The position numbers were made by a program, and so were the translations under genes. Of a stretch of DNA of 64,000 nucleotides, positions 23,972 through 34,181 are shown one piece after another (positions within the stretch are counted from its first letter, which is position 1; each line of letters opens with the position of its first letter). Location: NCBI GenBank assembly GCA_021018995.1, contig CM037589.1:59780101-59844100 (forward strand). The letters are read 5' to 3'. Under the pieces are notes generated by a model. It had not been told where the DNA came from, did not search any database, and saw only the letters and a list, made by a program, of their open reading frames with translations. This stretch comes from Chloranthus sessilifolius. Lineage: Eukaryota > Streptophyta > Magnoliopsida > Chloranthales > Chloranthaceae.

Positions 23972-26230
23972 ACGACCCGACTTTTTCAATCCCTAAGGTA
24001 TAGGAAAGGCCGGTTCATCAACTTATTGATTTCTCAATAAGCCGTAACAAACAGAAGCCGGCAACATAAACAAAGGTCTAAAGACAGAGGCAACATAGTT
24101 AATCCAAAAATCAATGCTTCAAATAACAAAATTAGATATATCACTGTGAGGAACCAAAAAGAACCACCGGTGATGGCCAATCCGATCACCTAAAATAGAG
24201 GTTCACAATAATGGTTCCTCGAGTGATATCAAAAAGAACAAAATAAGGCCTAGGGCCCAATATTCAAAACAATATTCAGACAAAATACCAAAAAACAGGG
24301 TCTAAAGGTCAAGGAAGAACTCCTCAAGAGCAAGTCTAATTCCTCCTCAGAATATAATCGAGAATCCTCCAAATCCTCGGATCCCAAATCGGCCTCAAAG
24401 ACCGTGGACGTATAGTCGAGTGTCAGCTAACAGCCAAGCTCAATAAGGGAAGACAGTTCTATTTGCACTACTTATAAGTAAAAGTTTTTCAAAAGACTAA
24501 TCAAATCAAATATGGTTTTTCAATGATGCTTTTCAAATTAAATCTCCGCCTAATCTCGAGTCAAAACCCATCATAAAATCTAAAGTGTTCAAAATGTTCG
24601 ATTTAGCATGCTTCTTGTCTTAAATTTATAACTTAATTTTATCTCCCAAATTTCCTATAGCATGAGAGCGTATCACGTGACCGATGGGAAGACCTCATGA
24701 CACATCGCCGCTCATGAACCCATTTCAAAAATGCAACAAGCCCTACGCTTATGAGAGAAACTTGCGCCTAAAGTTTTACTCACAACACGGTTGGTGGAAT
24801 CTAGGGCATCGCATTTATGAACCAAAATCAAATGCAAATGCTAACACGTATCCAAGCTTATTATTCATATCATATACTGATTTTTCAAAGTTCTGATTCG
24901 AAGTTAACTGAGGTTCTGATTCAAAAGTTAACTGAGGTTCTGATTCAAATTTAACTGAAGTTCTGATTTCCAATGATTCTTATTTATGACAAGGTTTGCA
25001 ATTTTCGGATTATATCATATGTTCAAAGTTTTAATTTCACCGTGTGTAATGAATTTTCTATATTTCATGCTTCTAAAAATAACCTGATTTATGACTGTTT
25101 ATGCTTATAATTTATGCAAATAATAGTTTGGATTCCCCTACCTTAACCAAGCAAATTCAAAGGCATGCATAAGCAATCCTCTCCAAGGACTCCCAATTGA
25201 CCAAAACCTACATATATTAACACCCTAAGTGTTAATATACAACCCAAAAATTAATCCAAAGGCTCATAAAACAAAAATCCAATCAAAAATTAAAAAGCCA
25301 AAAACTGGACAGAATTCGACTATCGATTTTAAATTCGATGGTCGATTTGAAATTCGACCATCGAATTTCAGAATTCTGTTTTAAAGCTAAAATCCCATTT
25401 TCGACTGTCGATTTTCAAATCGACAGTCGATTTCCAATTTCGACAGTCGATTTTGAAAATCGATGGTCGATTTTCTCAGGTACTGTGGCTGTAACTTTTA
25501 ACATGCTCGGATTCTTTTGCATATTTCCTACACAGCCATTCCATCATTTCTATTGAATTCAAAACTTACATTCTTAACAAAAATCAAACAATTTTGCATA
25601 AGGAGGTTTTAAGGCATACCTCTTGTAGCTTAATGCGTTGCTTTCTTTGAACCGATTCACGTCCGGGAAAGATCTCTAAGCTCAATGATTTTAGATCTTC
25701 AAATCAGTCCAATAAGAAGGGTGGTTACAGCCACTTCACTCAATAAAATCACACAGATTTTCACCCTCTCCACATCACTCTTCTCTTTCAATTAATTCAA
25801 ACTGATCAGAATTGAGGCACTACTCTGATCAATGGTTGAGATGGAGAGAGGAACTCTAAAACTTCCAAGATCTAAAGATCACAAGCAGCCCAAAAGTTTC
25901 CTATTTGGTTTCCAACCGAAAGAGAGAAGTGTATTTTCTCTAAACTCTCTCTCTCTTTATAATATGTAAACAAAGCATACAAAAATCTAGATTTTTGTAT
26001 TTGCAACTTATCCACTTTAGTTTGAGAGCATATCCTAGTGTTAACCACTAACACCAACCCAATAGTATAAGTCATCGACTTCATGACTTGCACACCTCTC
26101 GAGACCAAATCCTTTGGCCATTAGTCTTACCATAGCCTTAGCTTACCAAAAGTTCAAAAAATATTCTACAGTATTTTCCGGGCACGCTTACCGAGGTAAA
26201 CGAAAATATGTCGAAAATATCAGGGATATT

Positions 26231-26279
<49 letters not shown>

Positions 26280-26430
26280 TTTTTTAAAGAGACGATATCG
26301 CTTTTATTTTCGTGTCAATCTTTGGCACCATTGGCTCGGCTTAACGTTGGTCGGTTATGTGAAAGGTGAAATTCTAGGGTCTCTGGTAGAAAAGGTGAAT
26401 CTGACAAGGTTGATCCTGAAAATTTCCCTT
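23515..26430. mobile_element. Long fold-back element D2, split by a solo LTR
   Basis: The left arm (23515-23800) and right arm (26276-26430) match the arms of element D1, for example TTCACCTTTTCTGTCAGAGACC against its inverted partner at the right end. The right arm is shortened by an internal deletion. The core differs from D1: it uses TTTAAAGAGGCGATA and AGGCGATACCGCCT words (23800-23912). A (TA)n tract in the core was the insertion site of the solo LTR at 23968-26233. Confidence 0.8.
23968..26233 (-). mobile_element. 2.27-kb solo LTR inside (TA)n
   Basis: On the minus strand it begins TGTAATATCCCTGATATTTT and ends CGGGTCGTCACA, giving the TG...CA termini and the TGTAATATCCC / GGGTCGTCACA ends seen in plant Gypsy LTRs. 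The flanking ATATA on both sides fits a 5-bp duplication but cannot be proven within TA repeats. No polyprotein or second LTR is present. At 25313-25475 it holds an array of TCGACTGTCGATTTTCAA words in both orientations. Open frames inside are not genes. Confidence 0.75.
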
Positions 26431-27125
26431 TTGTTATACACAATACTATTTTATATTATCATACCCTAATCTGTGTGATGATCTTGTGAATGATTATCAC
26501 GGTGTGTCCAAATCTATGCACCCTAATTTCACTATTACTTTTATTTTTTAATGGCTAGCATTGAAGATTTTTGATTGGACGGTATACAATTAATTTATAA
26601 CTGTGATTATTCAACTAAGATGTGTTCTAATCATAAGCAGTCACTTGGGCTGTTTAGATTAATCTCAAATATTTGGCACATGACATAATGCTAAAGTATT
26701 CCTTAATGGTGTAAGATTAAATGCCTATTTTAATAGTGTAAGATCATTTAAAATATTATTTTCATTTCACCCCATTTTACTAAGACATGTTGCGAGATGT
26801 GTTAGTCTCGGGTGTCCTTGACAACAAAGAAACCCGAGATTTCAAACCATGCATGGTTAAGACTATCTCATATCCAATGCGTGCATATTTAGTTGAACAG
26901 GAAATTAGGGGTCACTTTTATGCCAAATGGAAGACGTGTAGTCAATCCAAATTAAAGTTTTAAAATGGGATCATATCGGCCATCAGCCAGGCCGATGCAT
27001 ATTGTTCGATATCTAGATGTATTGACTTTGTCAGTCAATATTTTAAGCTTTTTTAATAAAAAATATTTAAAAATTAATTTAATTGAGAAAAGAAAAACCA
27101 ATATTAATCAAACGCAAGGCCAAAG
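26431..27125. other. Intergenic DNA, nothing certain
   Basis: Unique-looking AT-rich DNA. A short ATCGGCCATCAGCCAGGCCG segment at 26973 resembles the CGATAC-word family. Confidence 0.45.
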
Positions 27126-27129
27126 TAAA

Positions 27130-27380
27130 GATTATGAAAAGGGTGGCAGGGTGACCTGAAAATCGAGCAAACCAAATTGATCTGAACTAACACAAAAATT
27201 GATTTGGTACCGATTCTGGTTTAGTTTGGTTTTGATTTTGTTGCAAAAATCGAAAAAACAATTCGGTTGAAGGAGAAAATAACCTAAAAATCGAAAATTA
27301 GAAAAATAAAAATAAAAATTAGTAGCTTAAAATATAAAAAAGAACTGAACGAAAACCTAAAATCCAAAAGTTTCGGCCTC
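27130..27380. repeat. AAATCGAACCGG-word element
   Basis: Filled with AAATTGATTTGG, AACCAAATTGATC, AATCGAAAA and GGTTTAGTTTGG words in both orientations, like the block at 10310-10850. Confidence 0.5.
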
Positions 27381-27697
27381 ATGGTAGATGATCTCAAGAT
27401 CTAATCTGTCAAAGATTAAGATAAAGGAGATTCTCATCGTCTAATTCATAGTTTTAGGCATATGATCCGGATTGAGAAAGAAGAATCTTTAGTTGTAAAT
27501 ATACATGCTCTTAAAGTTTTTTCTCAAAGGTAAGGGTGGACAGCTGCCCCTCCTTGCCCTAATGTCTCTGGGGCCGATCAAAGGGCATTTTCAGTATTAA
27601 ACCGATGTGCATCAACCATATCGACTTATATGGTCCGATATTTTATACCAAACTGTACCTTCGCTTCATTGGGTTAAGTGGAAAACGATACATAAAC

Positions 27698-28010
27698 GGG
27701 AGCCATTTCTTGTACTCGGAAAGTTGGCCATTGCATCGAATTTAAACAAAAGGCATGCAAGTTTGGCGACCTTTACTATATGAAAACACCATTTAAGCCA
27801 TTTAATTTGAAGGTCAAAATGTAAAGATATTAATCGCAAAAGATTAGAATGAAATATAATCTTTATTATGTAATTAAGTGTAGTCAAATGTTGTTATCTG
27901 ATTCAACAATTGATTATAATAGATGATATGACAAGTATCTCGTTTCCTTTAACTAAAAGTAACTAATTAGTTTACTAAATTACAATAGATGATATGACAA
28001 ATATCGTGTT
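27698..28010. mobile_element. MITE family C, partial copy
   Basis: Starts GGGAGCCATTTCTTG and continues with GGCATGCAAGTTTGGCGACC and TTTAATTTGAAGGTCAAAAT, collinear with the complete copy at 28599-28997. The right end is degraded. Confidence 0.65.
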
Positions 28011-28179
28011 AGGAGCAAGATAGTTGCAAAGTAATAAAAATAGCATTTCTTTTACAAGCAGCTCCCTTCTGTGATAAATAGATGCCCACTAGGGTGTGCA
28101 AATCGTAAAATACTCATGACATGGTAGGGTCGAGTTATTGACTCATCCAGTTTTATATTTTAGCATTAGTTAATTTTAC

Positions 28180-28420
28180 TAGTGGAATGCACATGCATGT
28201 GTGGAGATTGTTTTTTGTCATAATCTTCGAAATAATATATCTTGAGATCATGATCGTCTCATCCGGCGGTCAAATTTTGACTCCACATGGGACACTTCCC
28301 ACCCCGAAAGTGTTTCAACAAATGCGTTTGATGTACGTGTATATTCATGCTTATTTTTTTTGGGATGTGTCGAAATCAAAATCTTACCAGCTCATGGTAG
28401 ACCCTTGATCTCCGAGTTGA
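28180..28420. mobile_element. Fold-back MITE, family B fragment
   Basis: Contains CTTGAGATCATGATCGTCTC and a GGCGGTCAAATTTTGACTCC block, as in the other family-B copies. The right arm is missing. Confidence 0.5.
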
Positions 28421-28598
28421 GAAAGAAGAATCGCGCGCTTCAAATAAATGTACCCGTTTTAGAAATGATGGAGAATTTGTTCAATATTTTTGTCCCTCGA
28501 TCACAATTCTGCCCTTCTCGCTTTATCTACAAAACCTTTTGGATGGGTAAGCTGGCTCAAATATGCGACCATGAGGTTCATATATATAATACATTTAT

Positions 28599-28997
28599 GA
28601 GCCATTTCTTGCACACATTTTTCAAGTGATTGCACTGAATTTAAAGAAAGACTTGATATTTTAGGGACATGTGCTATGTAAAAATGTAAAATGGGCCATT
28701 TGATTTGAAGTTTATGATCAATAGATCTCGTACATAAAATTGGAGCAAAACATATACTTGCCATATGATCTACTGTAGTCGACTAATGAATTATATAATA
28801 GCTTTTGACACCATTTAATCAAATGATGAAAATTATATTTTGTTGTAATATTTTGCAATCGATATCTTTAAATCATTACCTTCAAATCGAACGGCTTAGA
28901 TGGTATTTTCACATAGTAGAGGTCGCCAAACTTGCAAGTCTTTCTTTTAAATTCAGTGCAATCACTTGAAAAGCGTGTGCAAGTAATAATGGCTCCC
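28599..28997. mobile_element. MITE family C, complete copy
   Basis: About 400 bp with inverted ends of more than 50 bp: GAGCCATTTCTTGCACAC at the left and, in reverse complement, GGGAGCCATTATTACTTGC at the right. Both continue through TTTTCAAGTGATTGCACTG and AATTTAAA-GAAAGACTT. Further copies are at 54118 and 54485. Confidence 0.85.
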
Positions 28998-29069
28998 TAT
29001 ATACATTCATACGTAAGCTGGGCTGGAAGCTGTGCCCATGAAGATCTAATGTAGTCAACCTCAAGGATC

Positions 29070-29250
29070 TAAATTTCGGCCGAAATTATCGGTTTCGGTC
29101 CCCACCGAAACGATAATTTGGGACCGAAATTTCGCTCATATTTGTATGGGGGCCGAAATTCAAATTTTCGGCTGAAAATTCGGTCAAAAATTTCGGTTTC
29201 TGTCCCTTCCGAAACCGAAATTAAAATCGAAATTTTGATCCTTGGTCAAC
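29070..29250. repeat. CCGAAATTTCGG-word element
   Basis: Consists of GGCCGAAATTATCGGTTTCG, CCCCACCGAAACG, GACCGAAATTTCG and GGCCGAAATTC words. Relatives lie at 40090-40290, 53630-53760 and 55300-55405. Confidence 0.6.
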
Positions 29251-29296
29251 CTTCCATTGCCTTAGAGGCCCATGCCCTCCCTTCCCGCTTCATCAG

Positions 29297-29558
29297 CATA
29301 GTGACAAATTTCATTTTCGTGAGTTTTTCACTAGGGGGTCCTTTCAGTACATTTCGGATTAATTTTGATACCTTTCGAAAAAATTTTGGAGATTAAAAAT
29401 ATATTTAATATTTTAATTTTTTTTTTTTAATATTTTAAAATTTTTTACCGAAATTTACTAAAAATCGAAATTTTCCTGATATTTTTGTTTGACCCCCATT
29501 TGAAAAAATTTCGCCGAAATTCAATGAAATTTGTCACTATAATAAATTTGTTACTATG
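29297..29558. mobile_element. hAT-like MITE, second copy
   Basis: Starts CATAGTGACAAATTTCAT and ends AAATTTGTTACTATG. Flanks TTCATCAG (29289-29296) and TTTATCAG (29559-29566) agree at 7 of 8 bases, an 8-bp hAT-type target duplication. The interior is AATTTCG-rich, like the copy at 18065. A second inner copy of the right end, AAATTTGTCACTAT, lies at 29527-29540. Confidence 0.8.
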
Positions 29559-29829
29559 TTTATCAGCGAACTAACTAGTTATTTTCATATTAGTTTTGCT
29601 GTAAATATATTCATTAGTTTAGTTATTATATAGGGTGTAACACAAACTTATAAATCTATCTCAATCCGAATCCATGCCTTGCTTATCTCCGACCCAACCT
29701 ATACCTGAACCCATCTTCTATGTTCACCTAGACTTTGATCCGAACCAATTATGAGTAACATTTTTTATTTTGACTTGACCCGGTCTTAAACCGATTTCAT
29801 TATTTTGACTTGACCCGGTCAGGTGTAGT

Positions 29830-30105
29830 GATCAAATTCACCTATGTTTTCTTAAGAGAAGGAATAATTTTTGAATTATTTGCGAATTAAATTTTTTTTT
29901 TTGAATTTTTTAAAGAGAATTTCACGAATTACATGCGAATTTTATGACATTTTTCGATTTTGGTGGAAACTTTTGTTTTGATTATTTGTATAATTTTTAA
30001 TTAATACATTTTATAATTTTTCTTTTTAATTTTGCCGGATTTTTTCTAATATTTTCCAAGCCGATTTATTACGGAACCCCGACTTACCGACTTGGTCACT
30101 AATCA
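29830..30105. repeat. GAATTATTTGCGAATT / AAGTCGGGG element
   Basis: TTCG/GAATT words at the left and GCCGATTTATTACGG, CCCCGACTTACCGACTTGG at the right, ending in GGTCACTA. It is the last repeat before the kinase promoter. Confidence 0.5.
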
Positions 30106-30119
30106 TTCTTTTCTTGGAC

Positions 30120-30290
30120 GAACAAACAAAGCTGACCGTCTTTGAAATCGTGACGTCGCCGCGAGACCAAGTATCCCCAGCTCAGCACAAACCCTAGGTC
30201 TCCGTCTCTCGAATAACTAAATAAATAAATAAATAAATAAATAAAGATGTATAAGTATAAATGCGGCTTCTGCGCTCCGGCTCCACGCAC
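30120..30290 (+). promoter_or_regulatory. Putative core promoter of the kinase gene
   Basis: TGACGTCG, a bZIP/as-1-type core, lies at 30151-30158. A TAAA-type microsatellite spans about 30219-30246 and a TATA-like TATAAGTATAAAT spans 30250-30262. GC-richer, pyrimidine-rich leader DNA starts at about 30285. These fit transcription starting near 30285-30300. The transcription start itself is inferred, not seen. Confidence 0.5.
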
Positions 30291-30398
30291 AACATTAATT
30301 CCTCTCCTTTAATTTATTTTGACCCTTTTCTCTCTCCACTCTGGAGTCGGCGTTTTATCGTCTGCGAGAGAGGGGAGGTTATGCCGGAAGGCGTAGAG
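30285..30398 (+). other. Putative 5' leader exon 1
   Basis: GC- and CT-rich DNA ending GCGTAGAG, followed by a good donor, GTAATTTT, and an intron of typical T-rich composition. It contains an upstream ATG at 30381 that starts M-P-E-G-V-E up to the donor. RNA evidence would be needed to fix its start. Confidence 0.5.
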
Positions 30399-31092
30399 GT
30401 AATTTTTCCCATTTCATTTATTAGATCTCATCTCATTTTGTAACAGATTTCGATAATTCTAGGGTTTTGATTTTTTTAAATTTTTTTTAAATTTTAAATT
30501 TATATGTTTTCCTGGATGATTCCCATATGTTTATGTGTGAGATTTCGGAGATGCAAGTTTTTTTTTTTTTTGGTTGTTTGATTTTTAGGATTTTTGATTC
30601 GAGGGATCTGTGCGGTTATCTATTGTAATTGGTGAATTTGGTTATGTTGGGTGAATTGGTTTCCAGATTATCTGGATTGATGGTTCGTCTGTGATCTTAG
30701 TATGTGATAGTATTTTAGTGAAATTAGGGTTTTCAATGCGTTGATTTCGTGGAAACGATGATACTTGATTCAAACCTAGCGAAAAAGTAAACAAAAATGA
30801 TACATGATCCCGATGTTTTCGATTTTATTTTTTATTTTTTTAATTATAAAGACTCCCCGCTCTCACGGTTGATTCCTGAGTTTATGTTTTGTCAATTCTA
30901 TTTAAGATTTTTTTTTAACTTTTTGTTTTTATTAGTATCCTTATTGTGATTTTTTAAAGAACGAATAGAGAAATCAGACTCATAGCCTGTCCCAAAGAGA
31001 TGAGACAAGGCAATCATGATTTATTTCTTTCTTTATTATTATTTTTATCCGTAATTTCATACCATACCACACGTTTGTTTTTTTTTTTTTTT

Positions 31093-31115
31093 GGGGTGGG
31101 GGGGCGGGGGAGGGG
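31093..31115 (+). other. G-quadruplex motif in leader intron 1
   Basis: Four G-runs, GGGG-T-GGGGGGG-C-GGGGG-A-GGGG, with single-base loops, on the transcribed (sense) strand directly after a T-run. This is a canonical quadruplex pattern; any function is unproven. Confidence 0.7.
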
Positions 31116-31208
31116 CATTGGAACTAACTTGTAGTTAAATCAGTGGCTTTGGTTACTTGTCTGGCATGTTAGTTGCTTTGGAAGAAAGTGCAGAAACTGC
31201 TTCAATTC

Positions 31209-31211
<3 letters not shown>

Positions 31212-31295
<84 letters not shown>

Positions 31296-31395
31296 TTGAC
31301 TAATTGTTAAGCTCGTTTGTATATGAATGTTACAAAGAGCTAAGACCTGATTAGAAACGAGTGGAGAAATGGGATTCGGAAAGCCACCCCCAAAT

Positions 31396-31437
<42 letters not shown>

Positions 31438-31575
31438 TTGACTAATTGTTAAGCTCGTTTGTATATGAATGTTACAAAGAGCTAAGACCTGATTAGAAAC
31501 GAGTGGAGAAATGGGGTTCGGAAAGCCACCCCCAAATAGATGGGATAAGGCTGTTATGGCGATGACGATGACGTA
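31212..31575 (+). repeat. RTE-type LINE 3' end, duplicated between (TA)n tracts
   Basis: A (TA)n tract (31212-31291) is followed by about 105 bp that includes AAACGAGTGGAGAAATGGG and AAAGCCACCCCCAAATAGAT, then a second (TA)n (31396-31433) and the same 105 bp again, now continuing into TGGGATAAGGCTGTTATGGC and GATGACGATGACG. The CCCAAATAGATGGGATAAGGC plus GATGATG tail marks plant RTE LINEs, also seen at 42110-42230. Confidence 0.8.
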
Positions 31576-32458
31576 TGAATGTTTTGTGGTTACCGGTTAC
31601 CCCAATTCCACATTGCAATGAGTCGTACAACGGATGCCTTCAATATACTTACATTGTAACTATGGAGTTCGTAAGGTCATTGTGGCTAATATATTTTTTG
31701 GTTATACATTTTAAATTAGTTCCGTACACTCTGTGTGCTTTCTGAGTCAAGCTAGTCTTTACATAAATACTCCATGTCATCCTTTGGCTCAATAAACTAT
31801 TCTGTTATATACCGATAAAAAATCTATCATTGAATTTGTGTGGATTCCCAACTATTATCATGCAATCAAAGTGTCTACTGTTCTTAAATCTAATCTTGTG
31901 CTGATATTTTTTCAATGTTTATGAAGTTATTGACTGAGTTCCATAACTGGTGATAGAACTTCCAACTTTTGGTTTTGGTTTTGGTTCTTATGGGTAAAAT
32001 AAAGTATTGTCTTCAATTTTCTGTAGGATGTAAAACTTAAAGTATTATATGATGTTCATTTTATCTTATTAAACAGAAATTTTTTTTACCAACATTGTTA
32101 GACATGGATGTTTGTGAAGCTACTTTGTCTTTTTGAGTTATATTCAAACACATTTAGAATAATTTTATCTACTTGTCGGATGGATTTTGTCATTTATAAT
32201 TCAGTAATCTCCAACTTTCCCTTTTCGTATCAATTTTGAAGTAAATTGGTAATAAAATTTGGACATGCATGGATTTTGAGGGGAATGAGGAAGAGCCATA
32301 GGATGCATACATGTATTATCTCGATTAATATGGAATTGGAACAATTTGTCATTAATATTGGCATCCAAGGTTTTACATTTGGTGCCTTTGGTTTACGTAT
32401 TGGTTAAAGGGTTACTGTCTTTATCTGAAAGTTTTTTATGGATCTTTATTTTCTCCAG

Positions 32459-33127
32459 GTTGTGCCCCAGTGTGTCCTTGAGGACTTCAATATCTCACTA
32501 AAGATATGGAGCAAGTGCGTTTTTGGTCAAATTGCTACCAGTTTCCGGTGTCTTCATTCCAGGAGTTTCTTGACTGGCACTTTCTCATCCTTGAAAAGTT
32601 CCTTGTTGTTTGCTTTGTCAATTGCACATAGTGACCAGCTTCTCTTACATTATTTTCACGGAAGACCCAATGCAAGTTTGTTCTGAAATTGGCGAAGGAT
32701 CTATATTGGATTTATTATACAAGTAAGCCCCTCAGTTTGTGTTTTTTTTTTTATGAGAATTATTATTTTTTCTTACTATATTATGGAGTGAGAGTTTCGA
32801 ACGATGTAATTTTGTACTAGCAACCTCTAGTATTCTTTTCTTTGGCAGTGTACTGCCAACACACCTTCTGCTTGGGGTCAGTGTTTGGTCTGAAGAGCTT
32901 GACATTGAGGAAAGATTTTGTGCGGTACAGTTTATATAATGGGGTTTGCAATTTATACATCCCCAAATTATGACTTGTCTTTCCTAGAGTTCTAATCAGT
33001 ACTGACTTTGCTTTTCTTTATATTTTTTTTCCAGGGTTAAAAGTCTGGAGGGTAGCAAATGAAGGTTTCTTATATAGTCCGTACGCAATAGTAGACGTGC
33101 AAATTGCTTAAATTCTATTCAGACTTG
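32459..33127 (+). other. Putative 5' leader exons 2-4
   Basis: Three exon-like blocks have good splice borders. Exon 2 is 32459-32722 (CTCCAG before, GTAAGC after), exon 3 is 32849-32924 (TTTGGCAG before, GTACAG after) and exon 4 is 33035-33127 (TTTTTCCAG before, weaker GTAGAT after). They lie between leader exon 1 and the first coding exon. Joined to exon 1, the upstream ATG at 30381 stays open through exon 2 to a stop at about 32684, giving an 81-codon upstream frame. Confidence 0.4.
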
Positions 33128-33683
33128 GTAGATTTTAGCCATTCGTTGTTATTGTTCCTGCCTTTCCTGATGAGTTTTGGGCTAGCTTGAGGAGTTATCT
33201 GGGAACTGAAAATTCTTTCAACAAGTTATATACTGGACAGCTGGAACATATGACATTAAGACTCCGATCACTTGGTTGAAATGGTCATAGATTTAAGGGA
33301 CCTTTCCAATTGGTAGATTTATCTTTCTATTTTGGTAAGTTGCTAGATTGGTGGGATGGGCATCGCTCTATGACACCTGCCATGCCATTTACAGTGGGTC
33401 ATACTCTTGAAACTGTGGTTCGACAGTCGTTGATTAGTATTTCTTTCAATCACATCCATTGCAAGGAGATGAGTTTCGTTTTAATTCATGTTTTGCTAAT
33501 TTAAATTAATGGTGGAATTGGCTGGAAAGATTGTTTATATTCCCCAGTGTATTCAGAAGATTATGTTGTGAAGATTACACAGGCGGTATTTAAAATATTT
33601 CATTTGTATGCTGGGTGGGCATATTTACTTGAAAGATCAAGAATCCAAGCTTTTGAAACCTCTTTTGTTCAATCTCAGCCGAA

Positions 33684-34181
33684 ATGGATCGGTGAGTTAG
33701 GTTTGCATGAACATGCACCTTGTTAGACGTGGAAACCCCAAACTTGATATTTACTTAGACGTTTGTTTCCCCTTACAGTTACAAGATGGTTAAGGAAGTT
33801 GGTGATGGAACTTTTGGAAGCGTCTGGCGAGCTATAAATAAGCAAACTGGTGAAGTTGTATGTATCCTTTTGTTGAGCTTAAGTGCATGTAAATTAACAC
33901 ACTGAAGGTATTGCTTTAAATGACATCTGTATTGCATGATAGGTTGCAATAAAAAAAATGAAGAGGAAATATTATTCTTGGGAGGAATGCATGAATCTGA
34001 GAGAAGTAAAGGTAATTTTCGCAACTTTCTTCTTTTTTTTGTCAAGTTAGTTTCCAGTCTTTTCTGAAAATCAATCTTATTGCTTTGGCAGTCACTGCGA
34101 AGGATGAACCATCCCAATATTGTGAAGCTTAAGGAGGTCATTAGAGAACACGATGTTTTGCATTTTGTATTTGAGTACATG
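33684..34181 (+). CDS. CDKF-4: Kinase coding exons 1-4 (N-lobe)
   Basis: Exon 1 contributes only 8 coding bases (ATGGATCG, donor GTGAGT). Exon 2 completes Arg3 and carries the glycine-rich loop. Exon 3 carries VAIKK with the ATP-anchoring Lys33 and the helix-C LREVK with Glu50. Exon 4 encodes [16 protein letters not shown] to FVFEYM, the hinge region. Introns are 70-110 bp, very short compared with the later ones. A CAG acceptor at 33673-33678, 5 bp before the ATG, suggests a 13-nt exon or part of a longer leader exon. Confidence 0.92.

Noticed and set aside
32500..32516. ATGGAGCAA followed by GTGCGT as an alternative kinase start
   Set aside because: Joined to 33779 it is out of frame, and joined to a later acceptor it loses the Tyr-Lys of the family; ATGGATCG at 33684 fits exactly.
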